The notes under the pieces are model-generated. The model saw nothing but the letters and a program-made list of their open reading frames with translations, did not search any database and was not told the DNA's origin. A stretch of DNA of 64,000 nt from Bacteroidota bacterium (GTDB lineage Bacteria; Bacteroidota; Bacteroidia; Cytophagales; Spirosomataceae): NCBI GenBank assembly GCA_020161355.1, contig JAIUOF010000001.1, positions 62,001 through 126,000 of the forward strand, read 5' to 3'. The position numbers and the translations under genes were made by a program. Below, piece by piece: positions 30,748 to 39,616 of the stretch. Every line of letters starts with the position of its first letter. Position 1 is the stretch's first letter.

Positions 30748-30862
30748 TAAATATCTGTTGCCTACTGCCTGTTGCCTGAAAACTTGATTACTCAAAACCC
30801 ACAAAGAAGACGCAAAAAGCACAAAGGATTGTTTTAAACATTTAGGGTATGAAGGAATTAAG
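30748..30862. repeat. diverged direct repeat, copy 1
   Basis: Shares with 30908-31002 the order TTGCCTAC.GCCTGTTGCCT, ACAAAGGATT, TTTAAACATT and ATGAAGGAATTAAG. Copy 1 carries about 20 extra bases in the middle (GAAGACGCAAAAAG region). Nature unknown; possibly a decayed intergenic mobile sequence. Confidence 0.75.
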
Positions 30863-30907
30863 TCCATCTAGAATCCTCCTTTTTTTAATTTATTCTTTTA
30901 CTACCTT

Positions 30908-31002
30908 TAAATAACTATTGCCTACAGCCTGTTGCCTAATACCTTAATTACACAAAATACACAAAGGATTTTTTTTAAACATTAAGGCATGAAGGAATTA
31001 AG
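30908..31002. repeat. diverged direct repeat, copy 2
   Basis: Second copy of the unit at 30748-30862, lying about 140 bases before cas10. Confidence 0.75.
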
Positions 31003-31142
31003 TTGGTTGAATTGGTTGATTATTAATTAGATGGACATTTCCACTGTTAAAAGGACAAGACCGAATAATAAATTTTTTCAGAATTATAAATTCGTTATTT
31101 CTTTTTTTTTAAATTCGAACTTATTAACCATAAACGATTATA

Positions 31143-32513
31143 ATGTCCTATACGCACCTATATGGCTTCACTGTACAAGGTATACAAGCATATATATTCC
31201 AAACCAACAACCTTCGTGAAATAATTGGAGCCAGTGAGATTGTAGAGGCAGTTTGTACCACATGGTTTTCAAAATTTTTAAAGGACAATAATATTTCTGG
31301 AGAAGCTATACAAATGGCTGCTGGAAATATTAGGTTTTTTACAGATGAGAAAGGCTCTAAGGAAATTTTTGAGCGGTATGGAGATTTTGTCAGACAAAAA
31401 GCACCTGGGCTGCCATTTAGTCAAGCTGTGGTGAAAGAACTTGATCTGGATGCCTTAGAAAAAGCACTTTCTGCACAAAGAAATATTCCGCTTCATGACT
31501 TCGACCTCGGTCACATGGCTAGACAAATGGCCAAAACCACTGGAGATATGGCTGTTTCTATGGAATCAATAAAAAATGAGCATTATTTAAAAAAGCGAAA
31601 CGCCATAGATAAGGCTAATCTTGCGAAATTCAAAAAATCTCCCAATGCCGATGAGTCTCTTCGTGAAAAGGCCGGTATAACTGATAGAAAAGCTCTAGTG
31701 AATGATTTTGAAGATATGGCGGCTGAAGGAAAACACAGCTGGCTTGCCCTCATTCATATAGATGGCAATGGAATGGGAAATTATATCGGAGAATTGATTA
31801 CAAAACATAAGAATGACCCGATTGCCAGAAGTAAAGCAATTAGAGAATTTGCTGGCAATATTTCTAAGTCAACCAATAGTGCTTTTAAAAAGGCTTATGA
31901 GGTAACTTTTGGACAATCTAGTTTTGACAAAATACCTTTCAGGCCTTTGATATTAGGTGGAGACGACGTTACCTTGATTCTAGGAGCTGAATTTGCTATA
32001 CCATTTGTTAAAGAGTTTTTGAGTGAATATGAAACGCAATCTTTACAAAACACCAAAATAAAAACATTTACTGCATGTTCAGGAATAGCATTTGTTAAAG
32101 CTAAATTCCCCTTTCATTATACAGCAGAGCTTGCCGAGAATCTTTGCAAAGCAGCCAAAGAAGAATGTAAAAGGCAAAAATCTGGCTTTGTGTTTCACAA
32201 AATTTTAGACTCGTTCATAAGCAATTATGAAGAATTGGTGCAAAGAGAATTACTATTACCAGATGAAATTACTAAAATTTCAAAAGGATTTTACGAAATA
32301 AATGAAATATCAGAACTTTTAGAAAAAACTACAGAACTAAAAGCAGAAAAGGGTATAAAAAATGCGATGAGACAATGGCTTGATCTAAGTATGAACAAAT
32401 CGCCTGAGGCTGATTTGATTAATGAAAGAGCCAAGAAAAAATATGGAGATAAATTCAATAAGTATAAGAAAGAGCAATACGCAGATTATTTAACATTATT
32501 AGCAGTTAGTTGA
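31143..32513 (+). CDS. cas10: Cas10, compact form without HD domain (type III-D-like)
   Basis: Large subunit of a type III interference complex, with predicted cyclic oligoadenylate synthesis. At 456 residues it is far shorter than usual Cas10 (700-1000). The N terminus begins straight with the first Palm-like domain (YGFTVQGIQAYIFQTNNLRE at residues 6-25), so the HD nuclease domain is missing, a feature described for subtype III-D. The second Palm domain keeps HIDGNGMGNYI near 204 and an intact GGDD near 271-274, so the cyclase should be active. No zinc-ribbon cysteines are evident. First gene of the cas operon; its TGA is 2 bases before the next ATG. Confidence 0.9.
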   Translation: MSYTHLYGFTVQGIQAYIFQTNNLREIIGASEIVEAVCTTWFSKFLKDNNISGEAIQMAAGNIRFFTDEKGSKEIFERYGDFVRQKAPGLPFSQAVVKELDLDALEKALSAQRNIPLHDFDLGHMARQMAKTTGDMAVSMESIKNEHYLKKRNAIDKANLAKFKKSPNADESLREKAGITDRKALVNDFEDMAAEGKHSWLALIHIDGNGMGNYIGELITKHKNDPIARSKAIREFAGNISKSTNSAFKKAYEVTFGQSSFDKIPFRPLILGGDDVTLILGAEFAIPFVKEFLSEYETQSLQNTKIKTFTACSGIAFVKAKFPFHYTAELAENLCKAAKEECKRQKSGFVFHKILDSFISNYEELVQRELLLPDEITKISKGFYEINEISELLEKTTELKAEKGIKNAMRQWLDLSMNKSPEADLINERAKKKYGDKFNKYKKEQYADYLTLLAVS

Positions 32514-32515
32514 TT

Positions 32516-33061
32516 ATGAGCACTTTTAAATATAAAATCGAATTCCTGTCCTTTTGGGCTGTAGGTTCAGGTAAAGGTGGTGGCTATGGAGCTGATTCCG
32601 TGGTTCTAAAAGAAAAAGGGCTTCCTATAATTCCTGGAAAAACTCTTAAAGGACTTTGGAGGGAAGCTTTTTCAGAAGCATTTCCTAATGAAGTTGTAGA
32701 ATTTTTTGGGCATGCAAAAAAGACAGGTAAAGAGGAAGACGAACAGGACGATAATAAAAGTGGTAAAATAAATTTTGGAACTGCCAGGTTGCCAGAGGCA
32801 CTTCGTATGGCCTTAGAAAATAATAAATTCGCTTCAAAAGAGCTTTATAATACAAGAACATCCACTAAAGTAGATTCTGGAAAGCAAGCTGTGGAAAATT
32901 CACTTCGAAAAATGGAGGTTTGTGTTCCTATAATTTTGGAAGCGGAAATAGATGGGGTAAATGATGAACTGGAGGAAAAATTAATTAAAGCTATGAAAGG
33001 CATCAGGATGGTTGGCGAAAAACGCTACAGAGGTTTAGGAAGATGTAAATTTGATAAATAG
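32516..33061 (+). CDS. Cas7/Csm3-like RAMP protein
   Basis: The 181-residue protein is a single RAMP (Cas7) domain that should form part of the crRNA-bound backbone. IIPGKTLKGLWREAF near residue 40 is the RAMP PG-x-[ST]-x-[KR]-G motif and KRYRGLGRCKF at the C terminus the Gly-rich loop. Asp in GYGADSVV near residue 27 sits where Csm3 has its target-RNA-cleaving Asp, so slicing of target RNA is possible (inference). The ATG at 32516 is chosen; a TTG at 32510 would overlap cas10. A central acidic loop (KEEDEQDDNK) is unusual. Confidence 0.85.
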   Translation: MSTFKYKIEFLSFWAVGSGKGGGYGADSVVLKEKGLPIIPGKTLKGLWREAFSEAFPNEVVEFFGHAKKTGKEEDEQDDNKSGKINFGTARLPEALRMALENNKFASKELYNTRTSTKVDSGKQAVENSLRKMEVCVPIILEAEIDGVNDELEEKLIKAMKGIRMVGEKRYRGLGRCKFDK

Positions 33062-33068
33062 TAGAGAT

Positions 33069-34466
33069 ATGTATATTCAGAGATTTCAATGTACCACCAC
33101 GGAACCACTCATTTTGTTTAAAAAGGCCAAAACTGAGCAATCAACCGAAACACTTGAGTACATTCCCGGTGCTCTGTTTAAAGGTTTTGTGGCAAATAAA
33201 TTGTTTAATGCCTCAAAAAATAACCCTGCCATAAATGACGAAGTCATCAACAATTTTGTATTTAATGGTTCTGTACTCTTTGGAGATGCTCACCTTGTTA
33301 TAAATGAGCAAAGAGCATTGCCAATTCCTTTGAGTTATCATAAGTTCCAATCCAAAGAACATGGAGACGTAATTAATTTTGCAAAATGTGAAGTTCCGAC
33401 TACAAAAGTTAAACAAATAAAAGATGGGTATTTTATAGTTGCAGGTAGTGAATTAAAAAGTGGCAAGGTTGAAGTCAGCGAACGAATGAAGGCCGCCAGG
33501 AGTCTTGAACACAGAGCTTCTGAAGAAAGCGGTATGTATTTGTACAGATTTATTACAAGTGGGCAGACTTTTCAGTTTGATGTTAAGGCAACTACCACTG
33601 ACCAACTGAAAGAAGTTACTGACATATTGACCAAAGAAAAACAAAATGTTTATTTGGGGAAGTCAAAAAGTGCTGAGTTTGGAGGAAAATTTAAGATTGA
33701 GGCTGTAAATACACCGGAAATAAAAACATTCGGAAATAAAGTAAAAACACTTTTTGCAGCCTCTAATTGGTGTTTTTTAAATGAATACGGTTCCTACACC
33801 TCTCATTTAACCTCAGAAATGTTGTGTGGACATAAACAGGCTCAAATCGACTGGAATAAATCTTTTCTACGTTTTAGGACCTACGCACCATTTAATTTTC
33901 ATAGAAAAGCCTTTGATGCCCAAAGGCTAATTATTGAAAAAGGTTCTGTGATTGTTTTCAAAGAAGAAATTGAAGTTAATGGAGATTTTTATGTCGACGG
34001 AATAGGAGTTCATAAGTCGGAAGGTTTCGGCGAGGTAGAGGTTAATCCTGAATTTCTCAATTTAGAAAAATTTGCTATCACAGATTATAAAAAAACACCT
34101 AAACCAGTTTTGGGTGAATCTGAAGATCCCATTTACCTTTTACTGAAAGAAAGAAGCGATTTGAAACTTCAGTTGAAGCAAGATTATTTGAAGGCCGAGA
34201 TATTGGATGATGAATGTAAATTTTCAAATGCCATCAACCCTTCTCAATGGAGTAATATTCTTATGAAGGTTAAATATTTAACTGATAATAAGGCCATTGA
34301 ACAGGTTTTGATAACTGACGATAGAACAAGGGTAAATAAAAGTATCCACACAAAGTGGAAAGAAAAGGACTTTAATATCTTGAAAAAAGTAATAACAGAA
34401 AGTGGTAACACCCAAGTTTTCAAAATCTTTGTTAAATCCAAAATAAACCAAAAGAAAAATGCATAG
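33069..34466 (+). CDS. csx10: Csx10-like RAMP protein (type III-D)
   Basis: A 465-residue RAMP-superfamily protein, the size and type of Csx10, the large Cas5-group protein that marks subtype III-D. The RAMP motif is TLEYIPGALFKGFVANKLF (near residue 34); GIGVHKSEGFGEVEVNPEF near 320 is the Gly-rich loop. The last about 120 residues form a helical region (LLLKERSDLKLQLKQDYLKA) that could supply a small-subunit-like function. The ATG at 33069 is 7 bases after the preceding stop; a TTG at 33051 is unlikely. Assignment to Csx10 rests on motif, size and place in the operon. Confidence 0.7.
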   Translation: MYIQRFQCTTTEPLILFKKAKTEQSTETLEYIPGALFKGFVANKLFNASKNNPAINDEVINNFVFNGSVLFGDAHLVINEQRALPIPLSYHKFQSKEHGDVINFAKCEVPTTKVKQIKDGYFIVAGSELKSGKVEVSERMKAARSLEHRASEESGMYLYRFITSGQTFQFDVKATTTDQLKEVTDILTKEKQNVYLGKSKSAEFGGKFKIEAVNTPEIKTFGNKVKTLFAASNWCFLNEYGSYTSHLTSEMLCGHKQAQIDWNKSFLRFRTYAPFNFHRKAFDAQRLIIEKGSVIVFKEEIEVNGDFYVDGIGVHKSEGFGEVEVNPEFLNLEKFAITDYKKTPKPVLGESEDPIYLLLKERSDLKLQLKQDYLKAEILDDECKFSNAINPSQWSNILMKVKYLTDNKAIEQVLITDDRTRVNKSIHTKWKEKDFNILKKVITESGNTQVFKIFVKSKINQKKNA

Positions 34467-35805
34467 ATACTTTGCAAGGTTTGTCATAGAAGCGGAAACA
34501 CCACTAGCCGTAGGAAGTGATAAATTACACTATTACCAGGACGCTCCTATAGAGAAGGATTTCAATGGTTTACCCTACATCCCCGGGACAGCACTTGCAG
34601 GTGCATTTCAGGATGGTTTGGGAGTGGATTTTAAACATTTTTTTGGAAATACAGACAATTCTCAACCCGAAGGTTCCAATCTGATTTTTTCTGATGCCCT
34701 CCTTTACGATGGAAAACGAGTAATAGAGATACTGGATAATCAAGTGTTTGATAAGTCCTATTTCAAAGAATTTAAAGATTTACCTATTAGACCCCATGCA
34801 AGGCATGACCACAAAGCTACAGCACTTGAGGGAGGACTGTTTGACCAGGAGGTGGTTTATAAAGGCACTCGATTTAAGTTTGAAATATCGCTTGAAAGTC
34901 AAACACCTCAAGACAAAATTTGGGAGCTGATGCTTAACAAAGTTCAGAGTTTTAATTTGTTTTTAGGCTCTGGACAATACAGAGGATATGGCCTGTGTAC
35001 CATACAAGAAATAAAAACCTATTATGCTAAAGATTTTGAGACATATACAGCCATCGAACCTAGTCTCGGCAATGATACAGGCTTCAAAATCGAGAATAAT
35101 ATAAAAAAATCGGTGGAATGGAAACAACTAAAGCTTGATACTTCCCAAAGTCTTTTTCATTTTGGAGCAGGCAGTAGTGATGATGAAACCGATGCTATCA
35201 ACTATAAAGAAAGGGCCATTAAATGGGTTTTGAAAAAGGATGAAAATCGAAATTATTATTTTCCTGATTTTGAAGAATATTTTGTTATTCCAGGAAGTAG
35301 TATCAAAGGCCTCATTGCACACCGAGTAGCCTTTTATTATAATTTGGGCAAGAAGGAAACCATTTCTTTAGAAAAAATTGCTGCTCGCTGCAAAAAGGAA
35401 GGTTCAGAAACTGTGGATTTAGAAAAATTCAGGGAAGAAGTTGATAAAATAACAGGCGAAAATAACCCAGCCGTTAAAGCTCTTTTTGGTCAAGCCAAAG
35501 AGTCGGCCACCCAGACAGGTAATAAAGGTAGAGTGATTATTCCTGATATATTTATACCTACCCAAAACGCATCTGAGGTTAAACTCATGCACAATACTAT
35601 TGATCGTTTTACGGGTGGAACGCTGGACACTGCACTCTTTAGCGAAAAAGCATTTTACATAGACGAGTTAACAATCAATTATTTTGTAGAACCTACGGTG
35701 GAAGAAAAATATTTTGTGAAAGCCTTGGCTGATATAAAAAATGGTACGCTACCTATAGGCGGTATGGCTGCAAAAGGACATGGGATAATTAATGGAAAAT
35801 CATGA
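34459..35805 (+). CDS. double-RAMP (Cas7-Cas7) CRISPR protein
   Basis: The 448-residue protein contains two RAMP domains in tandem. The first (about 1-190) has GLPYIPGTALAGAFQDG near 33 and SGQYRGYGLC near 172; the second (about 225-448) has YFVIPGSSIKGLIAHR near 274, VKLMHNTIDRFTGGTLDTAL near 375 as in Csm3/Csm5-like proteins, and GGMAAKGHGI at the C terminus. Asp in HYYQDAPIEKD (domain 1) and in the RFTGGTLD segment are candidate catalytic residues. It overlaps the upstream gene by 8 bases and the next by 4. Fused Cas7 domains are a trait of III-D and its III-E relatives. Confidence 0.82.
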   Translation: MHRYFARFVIEAETPLAVGSDKLHYYQDAPIEKDFNGLPYIPGTALAGAFQDGLGVDFKHFFGNTDNSQPEGSNLIFSDALLYDGKRVIEILDNQVFDKSYFKEFKDLPIRPHARHDHKATALEGGLFDQEVVYKGTRFKFEISLESQTPQDKIWELMLNKVQSFNLFLGSGQYRGYGLCTIQEIKTYYAKDFETYTAIEPSLGNDTGFKIENNIKKSVEWKQLKLDTSQSLFHFGAGSSDDETDAINYKERAIKWVLKKDENRNYYFPDFEEYFVIPGSSIKGLIAHRVAFYYNLGKKETISLEKIAARCKKEGSETVDLEKFREEVDKITGENNPAVKALFGQAKESATQTGNKGRVIIPDIFIPTQNASEVKLMHNTIDRFTGGTLDTALFSEKAFYIDELTINYFVEPTVEEKYFVKALADIKNGTLPIGGMAAKGHGIINGKS

Positions 35806-36224
35806 AAATAGAACTAAAGGAGTTTTGGAACTTAGTAAAAACCGAAGGTTGGCAGGGTTATATTTGGAGGATTTCTGATGAGGCTGGACCTAGTATTTAC
35901 AAATCAGGTGAGCCGGTTCAGCATACCGAAGATAAAACAGTGTTTGATAAAATACTGGAGGCTAATATGTACCATGAGGTTAAAAATATAAGCTTACTTG
36001 TGAAACAAATCGATGGGCAGATTTATGCCTATAAATATGAATTGGAAAGCCTCGGACTTCCTAACTTTAAACTCTCCGAAGAAGAGGCTTACCCAAGTTC
36101 TAAAAAAGGCCTTGGTTTGTTAAAATTTAGAGATTTATATACTTTGAAGGCCTCGCCTATCAGTGGAGAAGACTTTAAATCGTGGATTCAAGTAGCTCAA
36201 ATATTTGTGGGATTTAAAAAATAA
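35802..36224 (+). CDS. small type III CRISPR-associated protein (TIGR04423- or Csx19-like)
   Basis: A 140-residue protein with GWQGYIWRISDEAGPSIY near residue 18, IDGQIYAYKYEL near 70 and a C-terminal SWIQVAQIFVGFKK. This pattern fits the small TIGR04423 family that accompanies type III loci in Bacteroidota; Csx19 (TIGR03984), typical of III-D, is the alternative. Function unknown. It overlaps the upstream gene by 4 bases (ATGA) and is 5 bases before the next, so it is part of the same complex or its control. Confidence 0.65.
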   Translation: MKIELKEFWNLVKTEGWQGYIWRISDEAGPSIYKSGEPVQHTEDKTVFDKILEANMYHEVKNISLLVKQIDGQIYAYKYELESLGLPNFKLSEEEAYPSSKKGLGLLKFRDLYTLKASPISGEDFKSWIQVAQIFVGFKK

Positions 36225-36229
36225 TAAAT

Positions 36230-38035
36230 ATGGCTCAGCAGTACCGTAATAATAATAACCATAGAAATGCTGGTCGTGACAACAGACTAAACAACCAGAG
36301 GCCACCAGAAGCAGAGGTAAAGGTGACCTCCCCCTATAATTTTGTGCCATTAAATAAAGAAGTCTATTTTCCTTCTTGGGGGCAGTTGGTGAGCCATGAT
36401 GTGCCTTTCGATGATGGCCTTTCGGGAAGTTTTGAGGTAGAAATTGAGGCGAAAAGTCCGATATTTATTAGAGGAACTCAAATAAATGGTGATAAATATT
36501 ATGAAAGTGATGGTGAAAAAAATAGCACCGAATTTATGCACTTTATAGATTCCAATGGTCAAAAAAGATATTTTATTCCGGGGTCAAGTTTTAGGAATAT
36601 GATCAGGTCGGTGGTGGAAATATTGGGATTTGGTAAGTTGAATTTTGTCAATGAAATGGACGATTTTAGTTTTAGAGATTTGAACAATTCGAAGCTTTAT
36701 ACTTTACAAGAAGATTCAAGAAGTTTAAATATGGGTTGGTTATTTAGAAATGGCACCCAAATATACATTATGGATAGTGGGAAATTGGGTAATTTACAAG
36801 GTGCGAATAAAAATACGATTCCATACAACAGACTTGACAGAAGCGATGGTTTCGATAAAAATGGCAAACCGACATTCCCTATTCAAAAGAAAAAAACTTT
36901 GAAAGAAATTTACGACATGGAATTGCCTTTGTCCAATTATCCCAAAGCTCATAATTTTGTAACTTCAAAAGAGGAAAAAATTTTGGTTCTTACCCGACAT
37001 ATGGGTAAGAAAAGTAGACAATTTTTATTTTCAAAACCTAAAAACGATGATAAATTAAAATGTAAAGTAGATCAACAGACGTTCGATAAGTTCTTAAAAG
37101 CCTACAAAAAAAGTGAAGATTGGAAATTTTGGGAGTCAAAATTCTATAATAATCGGCCAATACCTGTGTTTTTCAGACTCGATGAAAGTGACAACGTGAT
37201 CGACTTTGGATTAACTGTACTCTACAAAATGGCGTATAAAAAAGGGATTATTGATACTATTAATCAGCAGCAACCTGAAAGAAATAATCCTAAGCCAGAT
37301 CTGGCCGAGACAATTTTTGGTAAAACTGAAAATGATAAGCTTAAATCCAGGGTGTTTTTTTCGCATGCCTTCACCAGTAATGCCAAAGAGGGCATTTTAC
37401 AGGAATTGATTTTAGGAAGTCCGAAACCCACTTTTTACCCATTCTATATTAAACAAGACGTAAATCCAGATGGCTCATTAAACGGTGAATACAACACTCT
37501 AAATGATAAAGATGCCAAAATTTCTGGAAGAAAAAGGTACGCAATTCATGATAAATTAAACATATCGAAAATATTGCCTCAAAATAATATTAATAATAAT
37601 GAAAAGAGTAAAGTTAAAACATCGTTTATTCCATTAGAATCTGGAACGAGATTTACCACCAAAATAGCCTACCACAATCTAAAACCTGTTGAGTTGGGTG
37701 CCTTACTTTCGGCTCTAACTTTTCATAATTCCAAAAATTGTTGCCATAATATAGGATTAGCTAAACCTTATGGTTTTGGTAAGATTGAAATAAAGATTAG
37801 AGGTATAAACGAAATTGAAAAAAATATGCAGGATTTTGAAAATGAGATGATTAAGTTTGATGTTGCTTGGAAATCAAGTTTACAAATCAAAGAACTTATT
37901 GCAATGGCTATAGGTATATCGCCTGACACCGGAAAATTGAAATATCCTGATTTGAAGAATTTTGCAAAACTTAAAACTCCTTCCAAAAGACAAGCACTGC
38001 CTCTATTTTCAGATTTCACAACAATAAAAAACTAA
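36230..38035 (+). CDS. RAMP protein of the TIGR03986 type
   Basis: A 601-residue RAMP-superfamily protein. After a low-complexity Asn/Arg/Gln-rich start (residues 1-30) comes the family signature PYNFVPLNKEVYFPSW...SHDVPFDDGLSG, then SPIFIRG near 80 and the RAMP motif YFIPGSSFRNMIRSVV near 118. A second Cas7-like half ends with GLAKPYGFGKIEIKI near 510. TIGR03986 proteins are found in III-D loci, where they form backbone or accessory subunits. It starts 5 bases after the preceding stop; 22 bases separate it from the next gene. Confidence 0.8.
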   Translation: MAQQYRNNNNHRNAGRDNRLNNQRPPEAEVKVTSPYNFVPLNKEVYFPSWGQLVSHDVPFDDGLSGSFEVEIEAKSPIFIRGTQINGDKYYESDGEKNSTEFMHFIDSNGQKRYFIPGSSFRNMIRSVVEILGFGKLNFVNEMDDFSFRDLNNSKLYTLQEDSRSLNMGWLFRNGTQIYIMDSGKLGNLQGANKNTIPYNRLDRSDGFDKNGKPTFPIQKKKTLKEIYDMELPLSNYPKAHNFVTSKEEKILVLTRHMGKKSRQFLFSKPKNDDKLKCKVDQQTFDKFLKAYKKSEDWKFWESKFYNNRPIPVFFRLDESDNVIDFGLTVLYKMAYKKGIIDTINQQQPERNNPKPDLAETIFGKTENDKLKSRVFFSHAFTSNAKEGILQELILGSPKPTFYPFYIKQDVNPDGSLNGEYNTLNDKDAKISGRKRYAIHDKLNISKILPQNNINNNEKSKVKTSFIPLESGTRFTTKIAYHNLKPVELGALLSALTFHNSKNCCHNIGLAKPYGFGKIEIKIRGINEIEKNMQDFENEMIKFDVAWKSSLQIKELIAMAIGISPDTGKLKYPDLKNFAKLKTPSKRQALPLFSDFTTIKN

Positions 38036-38057
38036 TTTAAATTTTAGCAAAAAAACT

Positions 38058-38981
38058 ATGGAAAAACTTTTTGCAAATAAATGGCTAACAAGAATTTTAA
38101 TTGTAGTGGCAATCATTGCATCTGTTACCCTAATATTTATTACTAAAAATGATAGTAGTACCATTAAAAAGCATCTTTTTGATCAGAATACAGAGATAGA
38201 GATCAAACTTGATAGCGTCACCAATAAAATAGAAAAGCTAAGGAAAGAAAATTTAACTAACGAAGAAGTTCTGACTATTAGAGAAGATGTTTACAATTTC
38301 AAACAAGAGGTAGAAAAAAAACATCAAATTCAAGAAAATGAAATAGAATCGATGTTCATCAAAACCCTTATTAATTGGTCATGGATTTTTGGTGTATTTG
38401 GTACCGCTTTGGCTTTATTGGGAATAGAAATAAATACCTTTAGAATTATAAATTCAAAAGTTGAAGGATTGGTAAATCAAAAAATAGAACACATCGAAAA
38501 TGTTTTTGAAAGTGAAGTATGGTTATCAGACTTAAGAAAAACAACAAAAATATTGGCTGTTTACAAAAAAGATTCAAATTTTGATGAAGGGTTAAACACC
38601 ATACTTGATTTGACTAAATTAAATTACTCTAAAGTTCAATTAGAGCAGTTGCGGTATGATGATTTGAAAAATAAATTAAATGGTGTAAACGCTGTAATTA
38701 TTGAACATGCCAATTTAAAAGATGGCGATTCTTGGGAAATAGAGGAATTAAAATTATATCTTAAAACATTTTCGGAGCAATTGGTTGGGAATGGTATAGC
38801 TGTTTTTTATTATAATTCAGCAAGTGATCCTAATATGAAATACCTTTTCCCTACACTTGGTAAACGTAACTATTTAACGTCCTTTTCAAATTCTGAATCC
38901 CAGGTTTATCCTAATTTAAAGAACCTATTGATAGTTCAAAAATTATTAATTGATCAAGGTAAGTTAAAATTAACCTCATGA
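38058..38981 (+). CDS. two-TM coiled-coil protein with C-terminal Rossmann-like domain, unrecognised
   Basis: Not recognised. The 307-residue protein has TM1 at about residues 10-30 (ILIVVAIIASVTLIFIT), a 70-residue coiled coil (VTNKIEKLRKENLTNEEV...), TM2 at about 108-127 (WIFGVFGTALALLGIEI) and a cytosolic C-terminal part (150-307) whose order of strands and helices (KILAVYKK, then DLKNKL, NAVIIEH, NGIAVFYYN) looks Rossmann-like. It is inside the cas operon, overlapping cas6 by 4 bases. Together with a Cas10 that keeps GGDD, this makes a membrane effector or sensor of a cyclic nucleotide a reasonable guess; no CARF or SAVED motif is evident, so this stays inference. Confidence 0.7.
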   Translation: MEKLFANKWLTRILIVVAIIASVTLIFITKNDSSTIKKHLFDQNTEIEIKLDSVTNKIEKLRKENLTNEEVLTIREDVYNFKQEVEKKHQIQENEIESMFIKTLINWSWIFGVFGTALALLGIEINTFRIINSKVEGLVNQKIEHIENVFESEVWLSDLRKTTKILAVYKKDSNFDEGLNTILDLTKLNYSKVQLEQLRYDDLKNKLNGVNAVIIEHANLKDGDSWEIEELKLYLKTFSEQLVGNGIAVFYYNSASDPNMKYLFPTLGKRNYLTSFSNSESQVYPNLKNLLIVQKLLIDQGKLKLTS

Positions 38982-39616
38982 CCCACCAAACCCTCTCCAT
39001 ACGGTTTCCCAAAGCACCAGATATAAGCCCTGATGATCTCAGAAAGCTGGTCAACGGTTTAGCCAATGGCTCACATCCGCTATTGCATAACCACCGTGAG
39101 GATGAGTTGGACTACCCACTGGTGCAATATCGTGATATTGCAGGCAAACCGGCCATTTGGGCTATGGATGAAGGCATAGACGCCGTGATGGGTATTTTGG
39201 AGCAGTTGCCTAATGGTTTTAAAGTCAAAACAGGTCAGGAGGAAGATTTTACTCCCGGGAAAAGTATAAATGTGATCAAATACAAATGCGAGTCATATCT
39301 GCCATTTAATGAAGATAATTATGCCAAGTGGAAAGCCGAAAAGGCCCTGCGGAAACGCATAGACCTGGTAGAGGGCATATTGAGAGATCATGTGGTCAAT
39401 TTTTATCAGTATCTGGGTTTCGAAATGTACAGTCGTGACATCAACCTGTACCTGCACACCCTTGACCGTAAGGCTTCGGTGGATGTACATGGCTCGGGGC
39501 AAAGCATGAAGTTTCTCTGTTTTGAGACCATATTTTTTACGGATCTGGCATTGCCTGTGGGGCTGGGCCTGGGGAAAGCCAAAGCCAAAGGCCACGGTAT
39601 CACACTTCCGATGTGA
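38978..39616 (+). CDS. cas6: CRISPR repeat endoribonuclease Cas6
   Basis: Cuts the pre-crRNA within each repeat. The 212-residue protein is of the Bacteroidota Cas6 type: YPLVQYRDIAGKPAIWAMDEG near residue 46 and the C-terminal Gly-rich loop GLGLGKAKAKGHGI that ends the second ferredoxin fold. His in HPLLHNHRED near 33-40 is a candidate catalytic residue. Its ATG overlaps the preceding stop (ATGA). Its G+C content is visibly higher than that of the six genes before it, which hints at a separate origin. The array begins 197 bases downstream. Confidence 0.88.
   Translation: MTHQTLSIRFPKAPDISPDDLRKLVNGLANGSHPLLHNHREDELDYPLVQYRDIAGKPAIWAMDEGIDAVMGILEQLPNGFKVKTGQEEDFTPGKSINVIKYKCESYLPFNEDNYAKWKAEKALRKRIDLVEGILRDHVVNFYQYLGFEMYSRDINLYLHTLDRKASVDVHGSGQSMKFLCFETIFFTDLALPVGLGLGKAKAKGHGITLPM

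Noticed and set aside
29483..31142. tRNA, tmRNA, RNase P or SRP RNA in the long gene-free region
   Set aside because: No CCA-ended acceptor stem, tag ORF, or conserved cores seen.
31031..31219. 62-codon frame overlapping the cas10 start
   Set aside because: Other frame than the well-supported cas10; no motif.
31143..39616. cas1 / cas2 or a Csm6/Csx1 nuclease in the locus
   Set aside because: Every gene of the operon was examined; none has Cas1, Cas2, HEPN (RxxxxH in a CARF protein) or PD-D/ExK features.
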